Assembly (NCBI GenBank): GCA_046074845.1
Contig: JBJTOY010000062.1
Location: 3,550-67,549 of the forward strand
DNA: 64,000 nt
Reading direction: 5' to 3'
DNA from: IMCC26256 sp046074845
GTDB lineage: Bacteria; Actinomycetota; Acidimicrobiia; IMCC26256
In this document: in pieces, positions 23,892 through 32,383 of the stretch
Layout: each line of letters opens with the position of its first letter
Numbering within the stretch: position 1 is the first letter of the stretch
The notes under the pieces: generated by a model
Told to the model about the DNA's origin: nothing
What the model saw: only the letters and a program-made list of their open reading frames with translations
The model's database searches: none
Translations under genes and position numbers: made by a program

Positions 23892-24732
23892 ACGCACCCC
23901 GGCCGAGATCGAGGAACTCCTCGGCGCCTACGCCCTCGACGCGGTGGACGCCGAGGAGGCCGAGCAGATCGAGCGCTACCTCGACGAGCACCCCGAGGCG
24001 CGCGAGGAGGTGGCGCAGTACCGCGAGACCGCGTCGATGCTCGCCTTCGCGGGCGCAGACGCACCCTCGGGCCTCTGGCACTCGATCGTGGCCTCCCTCG
24101 AGGAGGAGCCGCGGCGCCTCGTCCTCCCCGCGCCGGTGCCGATGGACGACCTCCCGCCGCTGCGCATGCCGCCGGTGCCGGATCGGGCCCGCGCCGAGGA
24201 CCCGGTCGTGCCCGTCGCCGAGGTCCGGGCCATCGACGCGGCCCGGCCGCGGCGCACGCTCGCGATGCGCGTCGTGGCCGGCCTCGCCGCCGCGGCCCTG
24301 CTCCTCGTGGCCCTGCTCGGTCTCGAGATCGGTCGGCAGGGTCGCCAGGTCGAGGAGCTGACCTCCGCGCTCGACCGCAACGCGACGGAGAGCGCCGCTG
24401 CGCTCGCCGCCCGCACGCCCGGGGCCCGGATCACCGAGATGCGATCCCAGATCGGGGGCCGCAGCGCGCGGGTCGTGCTGCTGCCGGACGGCACCGGGTT
24501 CGTCACCGAGTCGAACCTCGAGCGCCTCCCCGCGGACCGGACCTACCAGCTCTGGGCGCTCGTCGGTGACGAGGATGACCCGGTCGCCATCTCGGCCGGC
24601 GTCCTCGGCAACTCGCCCTCGACCGTCCCGTTCCGGTTCAGCGGTTCGACGTTCGGCTTCGCCATCACCGACGAGGCCCGCCCCGGCGTGGTGTCCTCGA
24701 CGCAGGCGCCGGTCGTCGTCGGCACGTTCTGA
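23881..24732 (+). CDS. RskA-like membrane anti-sigma factor
   Basis: This is a 283-residue single-pass membrane protein. The cytoplasmic N-terminus (IEELLGAYALDAVDAEEAEQ and IERYLDEHPEAREEVAQYRE) is the anti-sigma fold without the HxxxCxxC zinc motif. A Pro-rich stretch and one membrane helix (VVAGLAAAALLLVALLGLEI, about 137-156) follow. The outer part is RskA_C-like (TYQLWALVGDEDDPVAISAG). It should hold the upstream ECF factor inactive at the membrane until proteolysis releases it. GTG 23881 lies inside the sigma gene, so the two are translationally coupled. Confidence 0.9.
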   Translation: MARERTPAEIEELLGAYALDAVDAEEAEQIERYLDEHPEAREEVAQYRETASMLAFAGADAPSGLWHSIVASLEEEPRRLVLPAPVPMDDLPPLRMPPVPDRARAEDPVVPVAEVRAIDAARPRRTLAMRVVAGLAAAALLLVALLGLEIGRQGRQVEELTSALDRNATESAAALAARTPGARITEMRSQIGGRSARVVLLPDGTGFVTESNLERLPADRTYQLWALVGDEDDPVAISAGVLGNSPSTVPFRFSGSTFGFAITDEARPGVVSSTQAPVVVGTF

Positions 24733-24820
24733 TCCCCGCCTCGGCCGCGGCCGCCGTGGGGTCGCCGGTCGGCCCGGATCTTTCGTGTCCTCGGGTGCGC
24801 CCCTGGGCGAGGATGGTGCC

Positions 24821-25954
24821 GTGAGTGCTCCGCCCCCGATCGGAACGGATGCGTACGGCGTCTACGTCCACGTGCCGTTCTGCTCGGTGCGCTGCGACTA
24901 CTGCGACTTCGCGACCTGGGCCGATCGCTCCCACCTCATCGACGCGTACGTCGAGGCGGTGGTGATCGACCTCGAACGCCAGCGACTCGCCGGCGCGCCG
25001 GTGGCGAGCACCGTGTTCCTCGGGGGCGGGACGCCGTCGCTCCTCGACGGTCCCCAGGTGGCACGGGTCCTCGACGCGATCCCTCGGATCCCCGGTGCCG
25101 AGGTGACGGTCGAGTGCAACCCCGACGCGGTCGACGCCGAGCGTCTGGCGGCGTACCGCTCCGCCGGCGTCGACCGGCTCTCCTTCGGCGTGCAGTCGAT
25201 GTCGACGCACGTGCTGCGCGCCCTCGGTCGGACCCACGACCCCGCCAACGTGGCCCGTGCCGTCGACCTCGCGCGGGCCGCAGGGTTCGCACGGCTCAAC
25301 CTCGACCTCATCACCGGCACGCCGGGGGAGACCCTCGAGGACTGGTGCCGCACGCTGGAGGGCGCGCTGGCGCTCGAGCCGGAGCACCTGAGCGTGTACG
25401 CGCTCACGGTCGAACCCGGCACCCCCCTCGGACGGCGGGTGGCGAGCGGCGCGGCGCCCGACGTCGACGAGGATGCGCAGGCCGACGCCTACCTGCTCGC
25501 GGACGCCTCGCTCACCGCGGCCGGGTACGAGTGGTACGAGATCTCGAACTGGGCCCGTCCCGGCGAGGAGTGCCGACACAACCTCGGGTACTGGCTCGGG
25601 GGCGAGTGGGGCGCGGCCGGATGCGCCGCCCACGGGTTCCGGGCGGGCCGGCGGTGGTGGAACGTCCGCACCCCGGAGCGGTACCTCGAGCGCATTGCGG
25701 CGGGCGCCGATCCGGCATCGGGCGACGAGGCGCTCGGCCCGGATGCGGCGGCGGAGGAGGCGTTCGGTCTCGGACTCCGGACCCGGTTCGGCGTCCGGGT
25801 CGACCCGCGTGCGGATGCGGCCCTCGCCGACCTCGTGGCCGGTGACCTCGTCCGGCGCTCGGGGGACCGGATCGTGCTCACCCCGCGGGGCCGTCTCGTC
25901 GCCTCGGACGTCACCACCCGCCTCATGCTCGCCGGGGCCGTGGGTCCGGCCTGA
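24821..25954 (+). CDS. hemW: Haem chaperone HemW (radical SAM)
   Basis: HemW is a radical-SAM-type protein, related to coproporphyrinogen dehydrogenase, that handles haem. The 377-residue protein has the cluster motif PFCSVRCDYCDF (CxxxCxxC). It also has VFLGGGTPSLLD, ECNPDA, FGVQSMSTHVLRALGRTHDP and ISNWARPGEECRHNLGYW, all diagnostic for this subfamily. GTG 24821 follows GAGGAT by 6 nt. In many actinobacteria hemW lies next to lepA and hrcA. Here an acyl-CoA dehydrogenase and a sigma/anti-sigma pair separate it from lepA. Confidence 0.94.
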   Translation: MSAPPPIGTDAYGVYVHVPFCSVRCDYCDFATWADRSHLIDAYVEAVVIDLERQRLAGAPVASTVFLGGGTPSLLDGPQVARVLDAIPRIPGAEVTVECNPDAVDAERLAAYRSAGVDRLSFGVQSMSTHVLRALGRTHDPANVARAVDLARAAGFARLNLDLITGTPGETLEDWCRTLEGALALEPEHLSVYALTVEPGTPLGRRVASGAAPDVDEDAQADAYLLADASLTAAGYEWYEISNWARPGEECRHNLGYWLGGEWGAAGCAAHGFRAGRRWWNVRTPERYLERIAAGADPASGDEALGPDAAAEEAFGLGLRTRFGVRVDPRADAALADLVAGDLVRRSGDRIVLTPRGRLVASDVTTRLMLAGAVGPA

Positions 25955-25980
25955 CGGAGCGCACCGCCGGGGTCGTCGGG

Positions 25981-26007
25981 TTGGCAGTCGGTACACTCGA
26001 CTGCCAA
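25981..26007 (+). promoter_or_regulatory. CIRCE-like operator (HrcA binding site)
   Basis: TTGGCAGTC, a 9-nt spacer and GACTGCCAA form a perfect 9-bp inverted repeat. The known CIRCE element is TTAGCACTC-N9-GAGTGCTAA, so each arm matches at seven of nine positions with the same spacing, and the two changes are compensated in both arms. The spacer contains TACACT (25992-25997), a -10-like hexamer. The site is 39 nt before hrcA, pointing to autorepression. Confidence 0.85.
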
Positions 26008-26046
26008 CGCGTGATCGGTCGGACCCGGCAGCACCCGAGGAGGGTC

Positions 26047-27066
26047 GTGGACGTCGACGAACGGCGCGGCGAGGTCCTGCGGGCCATCGTCGAGGAGCAC
26101 ATCCAGACGGCGCAGCCGGTGAGCAGCCAGGCCGTGGCGCGCTCGGCCGGCCTCGGGGTCTCCAGCGCGACCGTCCGCAACGACATGACGGCCCTCGAGC
26201 GCGACGGCTACGTGACCCAGCCCCACACCTCGGCCGGTCGGATCCCGACGGACCGCGGGTACCGGTACTTCGTCGACCGCTTCGCGGACCCGACGGCCAT
26301 CCAGGGCCTCCACGGTGAGCAGCAGCGCGCGGTGTCCGAGTTCTTCCGTGGCGCGCACGCCGCCCTCGAGGACCTCCTGCACGAGACGAGCGGGCTGCTC
26401 GCCCGCATCACCCGGCACGCCGCGGTGGTCGTCGGACCGCCCACCGAGTCGGCCCGGGTGCGTCGGGTCGACCTCGTGCTCCTCCAGCCCGGGCAGGTCC
26501 TCGCGATCGCCGTGCTCTCGAACGGTGCGGTCGAGCGCGAGATGCTCACCGTCGATCCGGATCTGTCGAACGACCAGGTGACGCTCGCCGAGCAGGTTCT
26601 CGCCGCTGCGCTCGTCGATGCGACGCTGCAGGTGCCGCCCGCGCCGCGCCCGAGCGGCGACCCGGCCTCCGACACGCTCGCCGGCGCCGCGCACCTCGCC
26701 CTGCACCGGCGGGCCGAGGCCAGTCACGATCCGCTCTACGTCGGCGGGGCGAGTCGCATCGCCGCGGAGCAGGACGCGTTCGCCACCGCGCGATCGGCGG
26801 CGACGCTGCTCGAACTCCTCGAGCAGCAGGTCGTCGTGGTGTCCCTCGTGCGTGACCTCCTCGACCAGGGGGTGAGCGTCAGCATCGGCTCCGAGCATCG
26901 GATCGACGAGCTGCGGGACTGCTCCCTCGTGCTCGCGCCCTACACGATCGAGGGCGAGGTGGCCGGCACCGTCGGTGTGCTCGGTCCGACCCGGATGGAC
27001 TACCAGCAGGCGCTCGCCGCGGTCTCGACCGTGTCGGCCCAGCTCGGCAACCTCCTCTCGCACTGA
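26047..27066 (+). CDS. hrcA: Heat-inducible transcription repressor HrcA
   Basis: HrcA represses chaperone genes by binding CIRCE and is kept active by GroEL. From GTG 26047 the protein has 339 residues, the usual size. It shows the winged helix (VSSQAVARSAGLGVSSATVR, NDMTALERDGYVTQPHTSAG, RIPTDRGYRYFVD) and the C-terminal GVLGPTRMDYQQALAAVSTV. GAGGAGGG at 26037-26044 supports this start, although the spacing is short. An upstream ATG-like start at 25981 would lie inside the operator and is rejected. dnaJ follows after 2 nt. Confidence 0.94.
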   Translation: MDVDERRGEVLRAIVEEHIQTAQPVSSQAVARSAGLGVSSATVRNDMTALERDGYVTQPHTSAGRIPTDRGYRYFVDRFADPTAIQGLHGEQQRAVSEFFRGAHAALEDLLHETSGLLARITRHAAVVVGPPTESARVRRVDLVLLQPGQVLAIAVLSNGAVEREMLTVDPDLSNDQVTLAEQVLAAALVDATLQVPPAPRPSGDPASDTLAGAAHLALHRRAEASHDPLYVGGASRIAAEQDAFATARSAATLLELLEQQVVVVSLVRDLLDQGVSVSIGSEHRIDELRDCSLVLAPYTIEGEVAGTVGVLGPTRMDYQQALAAVSTVSAQLGNLLSH

Positions 27067-27068
27067 CG

Positions 27069-28172
27069 ATGGATCCGTATGCGCTCCTCGGCGTCGGGCG
27101 CGACGCGACCCAGGACGACATCAAGCGCGCGTACCGACGCCTCGCCCGGGAGTGCCACCCCGACGCGAACCCCGGGGACGCACGGGCCGAGGAGCGGTTC
27201 AAGGAGATCACCCGCGCGTATGAGTTGATCGGCGACCCCGAGAAGCGCCGGCGCTTCGACACCTTCGGAGACACCGGCGCCGGTGGCGCCGGTGGGCCCG
27301 GCGATCCGTTCGGGTTCGGCGACATCTTCGAGGCGTTCTTCGGCGGCGGCGACGGGTTCGGTGGTCGTCGGGGTGGCGGTCCGGCTCGGGCCCCGGACGC
27401 CGAGGCGGTCATCGACCTCGATCTCGTGGAGGCGGCCTTCGGCGTGACCAAGCGGGTCGAGGTCGACCTCGCGACCGCCTGCGAGACCTGTGCCGGTTCG
27501 GGCTGCGCCCCCGGCACGCACCCGGAGCGGTGCGGCTCCTGCGGCGGTGCGGGTGAGGTGCGTCAGGTCCGTCGGTCCATCCTCGGGCAACTCGTCACCG
27601 CGGTGCCGTGCTCGACCTGTCGTGGGCTCGGCACCGTGGTACCGGACCCGTGTGCTTCCTGTGCGGGCGGCGGCGTCGTGCGGGGCACGCGCACCCTCGA
27701 GGTCGAGGTGCCCCGTGGCATCGACTCGGGCCAGCGGCTGCGGTTGAGCGGCCGCGGACCCGCGGCGCCGCGCGGCGGTGCGCCGGGTGACCTCTACGTC
27801 ACCGTGCGGGTGCGACCGCACCCGACGCTGCGGCGCGAGGGCAACGATCTCGTGCAGGTGTGCCGCATCCCGATGACGAGCGCCGCACTCGGCACCACCA
27901 TCACGATCGCGACCCTCGAGGGCGAACTCGACATCGACGTCCCGGCCGGGACCCAGCACGGCACGGTGTTCCGCGAGCGGGGCCAGGGCGTGCCGGTGCT
28001 GCAGGGCCGCGGCCGCGGGGACCTGCTCGTGCAGGTCGACGTCGAGATCCCGCAGCGGCTCACCGAGGAGGAGGCCGAGATCCTGCGCGCCTTCGCGGCC
28101 CGGCGCGGCGAGGAGATCACCGACGCGGCCGAGCACGGGTTCTTCTCGCGGCTGCGCTCGGCGTTCCAGTGA
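27069..28172 (+). CDS. dnaJ: Chaperone DnaJ (type I Hsp40)
   Basis: DnaJ delivers unfolded proteins to DnaK and triggers its ATPase. The 367-residue protein has a J domain with an intact HPD (ARECHPDANP). A Gly/Phe-rich region (about 75-105) and four zinc-binding repeats follow: CETCAGSG, CGSCGGAG, CSTCRGLG, CASCAGGG. The C-terminal substrate domains come last. The position behind hrcA and the CIRCE-like site marks it as the heat-controlled copy (DnaJ2 in other actinobacteria). dnaK and grpE are not in the window. It overlaps rsmE by 4 bases. Confidence 0.96.
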   Translation: MDPYALLGVGRDATQDDIKRAYRRLARECHPDANPGDARAEERFKEITRAYELIGDPEKRRRFDTFGDTGAGGAGGPGDPFGFGDIFEAFFGGGDGFGGRRGGGPARAPDAEAVIDLDLVEAAFGVTKRVEVDLATACETCAGSGCAPGTHPERCGSCGGAGEVRQVRRSILGQLVTAVPCSTCRGLGTVVPDPCASCAGGGVVRGTRTLEVEVPRGIDSGQRLRLSGRGPAAPRGGAPGDLYVTVRVRPHPTLRREGNDLVQVCRIPMTSAALGTTITIATLEGELDIDVPAGTQHGTVFRERGQGVPVLQGRGRGDLLVQVDVEIPQRLTEEEAEILRAFAARRGEEITDAAEHGFFSRLRSAFQ

Positions 28173-28909
28173 GTCCGCCACCCCGGTGGTGCGCGGCGAC
28201 TCCCGCCGCCGCGCATGCCTTCGTGGACACCGAGCGGCTCGCCGACGAGGTGATCCGCATCGACGGACCGGATGGCCGGCACCTCGCGCGGGTCCGGCGG
28301 CTCGGTCCCGGCGAGGTCGTCACCGTCGCCGACGGCGCCGGGCGCTGGCGGGCCGGCATCGTTGAGGACGTGTCCGGTGAGGTGCTCCTCGTCCGGGTCG
28401 CGGGGCCGATCGAGCAGGAGCCGGACGGGGCGCCGCGCCTCGCCGTCGCGTTCGCGCCGACGAAGGGTGACCAGCCCGAACGCGTCGTCGCGGCGCTCAC
28501 CGAACTCGGCGTCGACGAGATCCTCCCGATCACGACGCGCCACAGCGTCGTCCGGTGGGCGGGGGAGCGGGCCGCGAAGCAGGGCGCGCGGCTCCGGCGC
28601 ATCGCCCGCGAGGCCGCGGCCCAGTCCCGGCGCGCCACGCTGCCCGTGGTCGTCGATCCGGCGCCGGTGGCTTCCCTCGCCGGGCGGTCTGGCATCGTCG
28701 TGGCGGACCGCGACGGCGACCCCATCGATGCGCTCGCCGGCCCGGACCGGGCATGGACCGTGCTCGTCGGACCCGAGGGAGGTCTGGTCGCCGAGGACCT
28801 CGTCGACCTCGTGCCGGTGGCGCGACTCGGGGTCGGTCCGCACGTCCTCCGGGCCGACACCGCCCCGATCGCCGTGGCCGCCGTGCTCTCCACGCGTCGT
28901 CGCTCGTGA
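28169..28909 (+). CDS. rsmE: 16S rRNA (uracil-1498-N3)-methyltransferase
   Basis: RsmE methylates U1498 of 16S rRNA. The 246-residue protein has an N-terminal PUA-like domain (GPDGRHLARVRRLGPGEVVT) and a C-terminal SPOUT knot: AFAPTKGDQPERVVAALTEL, ELGVDEILPITTRHSVV, VLVGPEGGLVAEDL and LGVGPHVLRADTAPIAVAAV. These are the S-adenosylmethionine-binding motifs. GTG 28169 overlaps the dnaJ stop (GTGA). The hrcA-dnaJ-rsmE unit is widely conserved. Confidence 0.93.
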   Translation: MSPPPRWCAATPAAAHAFVDTERLADEVIRIDGPDGRHLARVRRLGPGEVVTVADGAGRWRAGIVEDVSGEVLLVRVAGPIEQEPDGAPRLAVAFAPTKGDQPERVVAALTELGVDEILPITTRHSVVRWAGERAAKQGARLRRIAREAAAQSRRATLPVVVDPAPVASLAGRSGIVVADRDGDPIDALAGPDRAWTVLVGPEGGLVAEDLVDLVPVARLGVGPHVLRADTAPIAVAAVLSTRRRS

Positions 28910-29004
28910 CGCTCTGTGGCTGCCCGATCGGCCCGATCGGACCCAGGGGTGGGCGGATCGGAAGGCCTCCCCTAGGATCCCCGCATCGCGTGAGGGTTCC
29001 CGTC

Positions 29005-29010
29005 TAGGGT
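29005..29010 (+). promoter_or_regulatory. -10 box TAGGGT before the BldD-like gene
   Basis: TAGGGT is followed by a short leader carrying GGAGGG (29019-29024), 7 nt before GTG 29032. A second candidate, TAGGAT, lies at 28973-28978. Confidence 0.45.
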
Positions 29011-29031
29011 CCTGCTGCGGAGGGTGGTCGA

Positions 29032-29550
29032 GTGCAGACCGCCATGGGCGAGTCCACGGGGGCGATGGGACACATGAGCGAAGCGGGAGTCGGGGAGCGG
29101 CTTCGGTCGATCCGACGCCAGAAGGGGCTCTCGCTCCACGACGTCGAGGCGCGGTCCCGGACCGAGTTCAAGGCCTCGGTGCTCGGTGCCTACGAACGGG
29201 GTGAGCGCGCCATCTCGGTGCCCCGGCTCATGCGCCTCGCCGAGGTCTACGACGTACCGCCGGACACGTTGCTGCCCCGCGACGCCGAGGTCGAGATCGA
29301 CCTGACCGAGGCGGAGGCGTCGCAGAACGGCTTCACCATCGATCTCACCCAGCTCGCCGACATCGAGGACCCCGAGGCCGCGGTGCTCGCCCGCTACGCC
29401 GCGACGATCCAGTTGCAGCGTCAGGACTTCAACGGTCGGTTGCTCACGATCCGCCGTGACGACCTGCGCGTCCTGGCCGCCGTCCTCGGCCGCCGGGCCG
29501 AGGACCTCCCGCAGCGCCTCGATCAACTCGGTCTCCGGGCCAACGCCTGA
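29032..29550 (+). CDS. BldD-like transcriptional regulator
   Basis: This is a 172-residue DNA-binding protein. The helix-turn-helix GERLRSIRRQKGLSLHDVEA and VLGAYERGERAISVPRLMRL, then VYDVPPDTLLP, closely follow Streptomyces BldD, the developmental repressor that dimerises on cyclic di-GMP. The C-terminal half (AVLARYAATIQLQRQDFNGR, LLTIRRDDLRVLAAVLG) also resembles BldD's second domain. Whether the c-di-GMP-binding residues are kept cannot be settled by eye. GTG 29032 is chosen for its GGAGGG at 7-nt spacing. ATGs at 29044 and 29074 are alternatives. Confidence 0.85.
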   Translation: MQTAMGESTGAMGHMSEAGVGERLRSIRRQKGLSLHDVEARSRTEFKASVLGAYERGERAISVPRLMRLAEVYDVPPDTLLPRDAEVEIDLTEAEASQNGFTIDLTQLADIEDPEAAVLARYAATIQLQRQDFNGRLLTIRRDDLRVLAAVLGRRAEDLPQRLDQLGLRANA

Positions 29551-29575
29551 GCGCCCGCCCGGCGCCGCGTCGCAG

Positions 29576-29581
29576 TACCCT
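29576..29581 (+). promoter_or_regulatory. -10 box TACCCT, leaderless start of phoH
   Basis: TACCCT lies 9 nt before GTG 29591, with no ribosome binding site between them. Confidence 0.5.
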
Positions 29582-29590
29582 CGGGACGAC

Positions 29591-30544
29591 GTGAGCGCGC
29601 CGACGACCCAGATCAAGGTCCTCGTCCCGGGGAACCACCTCATGGTGGACCTGCTGGGTCAGCGCGACGAGCTGCTCCGTCTGGTCGAGACCTCCTTCCC
29701 GGTCGCGATCCACGTCCGCGGCAACGAGATCACCGTCGAGGGCCCGAGCGCGGAGGCCGAGCGGGTCGCCCGGCTCTTCGAGGAGCTCGTGGTGCTCCTC
29801 GAGCAGGGGCACGACCTCGATCGCGAGTCCGTGGGGCGTACGGTGCAGATGGTGAAGGACGACCAACGCCCGACCGCGGTGCTGACGACCGAGGTCGTCA
29901 AGGGTCGACGCACCGTGCGACCCAAGACCGCCGGGCAGAAGCGCTACGTGGACGCGGTGCGCGAGAACACCGTGACCTTCGCGATCGGTCCGGCGGGTAC
30001 GGGCAAGTCCTACCTCGCGGTGGCCCTCGCGGTGCAGGCGCTCCTGGCCAAGCAGGTGCAGCGCATCATCCTCACCCGTCCGGCCGTGGAGGCGGGTGAG
30101 CGCCTCGGGTTCCTCCCCGGTGACATGCTCGCCAAGGTGGACCCGTACCTCCGTCCGCTCTACGACGCGCTCTACGACATGCTCGAGCCGGAGGCGGTCG
30201 GTCGCTTCATGGAGAAGGGGGTCATCGAGGTCGCACCGCTGGCCTACATGCGGGGGCGCACGCTCAACGACTCCTTCATCATCCTCGACGAGGCCCAGAA
30301 CACCACGGCCGAGCAGATGAAGATGTTCCTCACCCGGCTGGGGTTCGGATCCAAGATCGTGGTCACCGGCGACGTCACCCAGGTCGACCTCCCCGACGGC
30401 CGCGGCCGGTCGGGCCTCCTGGCGGTGCGCCCGATCCTCGAGGGCATCGAGGGCCTCGCGTTCTGCGACCTCGCGAGCGTCGACGTCGTGCGGCACCGCA
30501 TCGTGCAGGACATCGTGGACGCCTACGAGCGGGTCGCGCCGTGA
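29591..30544 (+). CDS. phoH: PhoH family ATPase
   Basis: PhoH proteins are cytoplasmic ATPases thought to act in RNA metabolism next to YbeY. The 317-residue protein has an N-terminal KH-like region and Walker A FAIGPAGTGKSYLAVALAV. ILTRPAVEAGERLGFLPGDM follows, then Walker B NDSFIILDEAQNTTAEQMKM and VVTGDVTQVDLPDGRGRSGL. GTG 29591 follows a TACCCT box. It begins a tight cluster phoH-ybeY-corC-era, with 4-nt stop/start overlaps at phoH-ybeY and corC-era. Confidence 0.95.
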   Translation: MSAPTTQIKVLVPGNHLMVDLLGQRDELLRLVETSFPVAIHVRGNEITVEGPSAEAERVARLFEELVVLLEQGHDLDRESVGRTVQMVKDDQRPTAVLTTEVVKGRRTVRPKTAGQKRYVDAVRENTVTFAIGPAGTGKSYLAVALAVQALLAKQVQRIILTRPAVEAGERLGFLPGDMLAKVDPYLRPLYDALYDMLEPEAVGRFMEKGVIEVAPLAYMRGRTLNDSFIILDEAQNTTAEQMKMFLTRLGFGSKIVVTGDVTQVDLPDGRGRSGLLAVRPILEGIEGLAFCDLASVDVVRHRIVQDIVDAYERVAP

Positions 30545-31071
30545 TCGAGGTCTTCGGGGCCGACGAGCAGCGCGAGGTCCCGATCGACGTGCTGCGCTTC
30601 ACCCGGCTCGCCCGGCTCGTCATCGAGGAGGAGCGGGTCCCCGGCGACGCCGAGCTGTCGCTCATCTTCGTGGACGAGCAGACCATGACCGACCTCAACG
30701 TGCGGTTCCACGAGGGATCGGGCCCGACCGACGTCCTAGCGTTCCCGATGGACGACGACATCGTCGTGGCCGGCCGCCAGCCCGATCAGGGCGGGCGGGG
30801 CCCCGGGGCACCGTCGGAGGCGGGCGAACCGCCGTCGGTGATCGGCGACGTCATCGTCTGCCCGGGCGTCGCGGCGCGCCAGGCCCCCGAGCACGGTGCG
30901 TCCACCGAGGAGGAAGTGGCCCTCCTCGTCGTGCACGGCGTGCTCCACCTCCTCGAGTACAACCACGAGGAACCTGAGGAGACCGCAGCGATGCAGCGAC
31001 GGGAGCGGGAGCTGCTGGCCCGGTTCGCCGAGGTGGAGCGCTTCACGCCCGACGAACGGCCGGCGGACTGA
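30541..31071 (+). CDS. ybeY: Endoribonuclease YbeY
   Basis: YbeY is a zinc endoribonuclease for 16S rRNA 3' maturation and ribosome quality control. The 176-residue protein has LSLIFVDEQTMTDLNVRFHE, GPTDVLAFPMDDD, IGDVIVCP and the metal motif VHGVLHLLEYNHEEPEE. The three His ligands are kept, but the usual GYDH is EYNH. A Gly/Pro-rich insertion (about residues 79-100) precedes IGDV. It starts at GTG 30541 inside the phoH stop. Confidence 0.94.
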   Translation: MIEVFGADEQREVPIDVLRFTRLARLVIEEERVPGDAELSLIFVDEQTMTDLNVRFHEGSGPTDVLAFPMDDDIVVAGRQPDQGGRGPGAPSEAGEPPSVIGDVIVCPGVAARQAPEHGASTEEEVALLVVHGVLHLLEYNHEEPEETAAMQRRERELLARFAEVERFTPDERPAD

Positions 31072-31114
31072 TGGGTCCCGCAGCGCGCCCCGACGCCCGC
31101 GTGGCGGTGTCCCC

Positions 31115-32383
31115 GTGAACGCCGAGGCGCTCATGATCGCGCTCGTCGTCGTGCTGTTCGTGTTCGCGACGCTGCTCGCGCTCGCCGAGACCGCGTTCAC
31201 CCGCATGAACCGCATCCGGGCCATCGCGCTCGAGGAGGAGGGTCGCAAGGGCGCCGGTCGGCTCGTCAAGATGCTCGAGCAGCCGGAGGCGACGCTCAAC
31301 TCGCTGCTGTTCCTCGTGCTCGTGTCGCAGCTCACGAGCGCGTCGCTGCTCGGTGCGGTGCTCGAACGACAGGCCGGCGCCTGGGGTCTGGTCATCGGCC
31401 TCGTCATCCAGATCCTGCTCTACTTCGTGCTCGGCGAGGTCGCGCCGAAGACCTACGCCATCCAGCACCCGGAGCGGGCGGCCCTGCGGGTCTCCGGGTT
31501 CCTCTGGGCGATCACGACGTTCTGGCCGCTGCGCGTGATGTCGCGGGGGCTCATCGGGCTCGCCAACGTGATCCTCCCGGGCAAGGGCCTGAAGGAGGGC
31601 CCGTTCGTCACCGAGCAGGACCTGCGCACGATGGCCGACGTGGCGGCGGACACCGACGCCATCGAGCGCGAGGAGCGCGAGCTCATCCACTCGATCTTCG
31701 AGTTCGGCGATACCGTGGTGCGCGAGGTGATGTGCCCCCGTCCCGACATGGTCGCGGTGCCGGTCGACGCCACCGTCGAGGACGCGGTGCGCACCGCCAT
31801 CGATGGTGGGTACTCCCGGCTCCCGGTGTTCGAGGGCACGACCGACGACATCGTGGGCATCGTGTACCTCAAGGACCTCGTGCGGCGGGCCCGCATGGGG
31901 GAGGGGGCGATCACCCTGCGGGTCGCGATGCGGCCGGCGAAGTTCGTGCCCGAGCAGAAGCGGGTGGCGGAACTGCTCGGCGAGATGCGCACCCAGCGGT
32001 TCCACATGGCCATGGTCGTGGACGAGCACGGAGGGACCGCAGGTCTCGTGACCCTCGAGGACCTCGTCGAGGAGATCGTCGGCGAGATCAGTGACGAGTA
32101 CGACGCCGACGAGCCGAAGCTCGAGGAGATCGTGGGCGGCGGCATCCGTGCGCCCGGGCGCACGCCGATCGACGAGGTCAACGAGGCGCTCGACGCGGAG
32201 CTTCCCGACGAGGAGTGGGACACGCTCGGGGGTCTCGTGTTCAACGTGCTCGGCCGCGTCCCCGAACAGGGCGAGTCGTTCCGGTTCCAGGGCCTCGACT
32301 TCCGGGTCGACCGGATCGACGGTCGCCGCATCACGACCGTGTCGATCGTTCCGGTCCGACCGCCGGTCGAGGACGACGCGTGA
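31115..32383 (+). CDS. CNNM/CorC-HlyC family membrane protein with CBS domains
   Basis: This is a 422-residue protein of the family linked to magnesium/cobalt efflux (CorC, YhdP) and CNNM transport. The DUF21 membrane part has several helices (IALVVVLFVFATLLALAETA, FTRMNRIRA; GLVIGLVIQILLYFVLGEVA). A CBS pair follows (VREVMCPRPDMVAVPVDATV, YSRLPVFEGTTDDIVGIVYL; FHMAMVVDEHGGTAGLVTLE, DLVEEIVGEI). The C-terminus is a CorC_HlyC domain (LGGLVFNVLGRVPEQGESFR). The start is GTG 31115. The stop overlaps era by 4 nt. Confidence 0.9.
   Translation: MNAEALMIALVVVLFVFATLLALAETAFTRMNRIRAIALEEEGRKGAGRLVKMLEQPEATLNSLLFLVLVSQLTSASLLGAVLERQAGAWGLVIGLVIQILLYFVLGEVAPKTYAIQHPERAALRVSGFLWAITTFWPLRVMSRGLIGLANVILPGKGLKEGPFVTEQDLRTMADVAADTDAIEREERELIHSIFEFGDTVVREVMCPRPDMVAVPVDATVEDAVRTAIDGGYSRLPVFEGTTDDIVGIVYLKDLVRRARMGEGAITLRVAMRPAKFVPEQKRVAELLGEMRTQRFHMAMVVDEHGGTAGLVTLEDLVEEIVGEISDEYDADEPKLEEIVGGGIRAPGRTPIDEVNEALDAELPDEEWDTLGGLVFNVLGRVPEQGESFRFQGLDFRVDRIDGRRITTVSIVPVRPPVEDDA

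Noticed and set aside
25981..26046. An upstream hrcA start in the CIRCE-like element
   Set aside because: It would begin inside the operator, and the added residues do not resemble HrcA.
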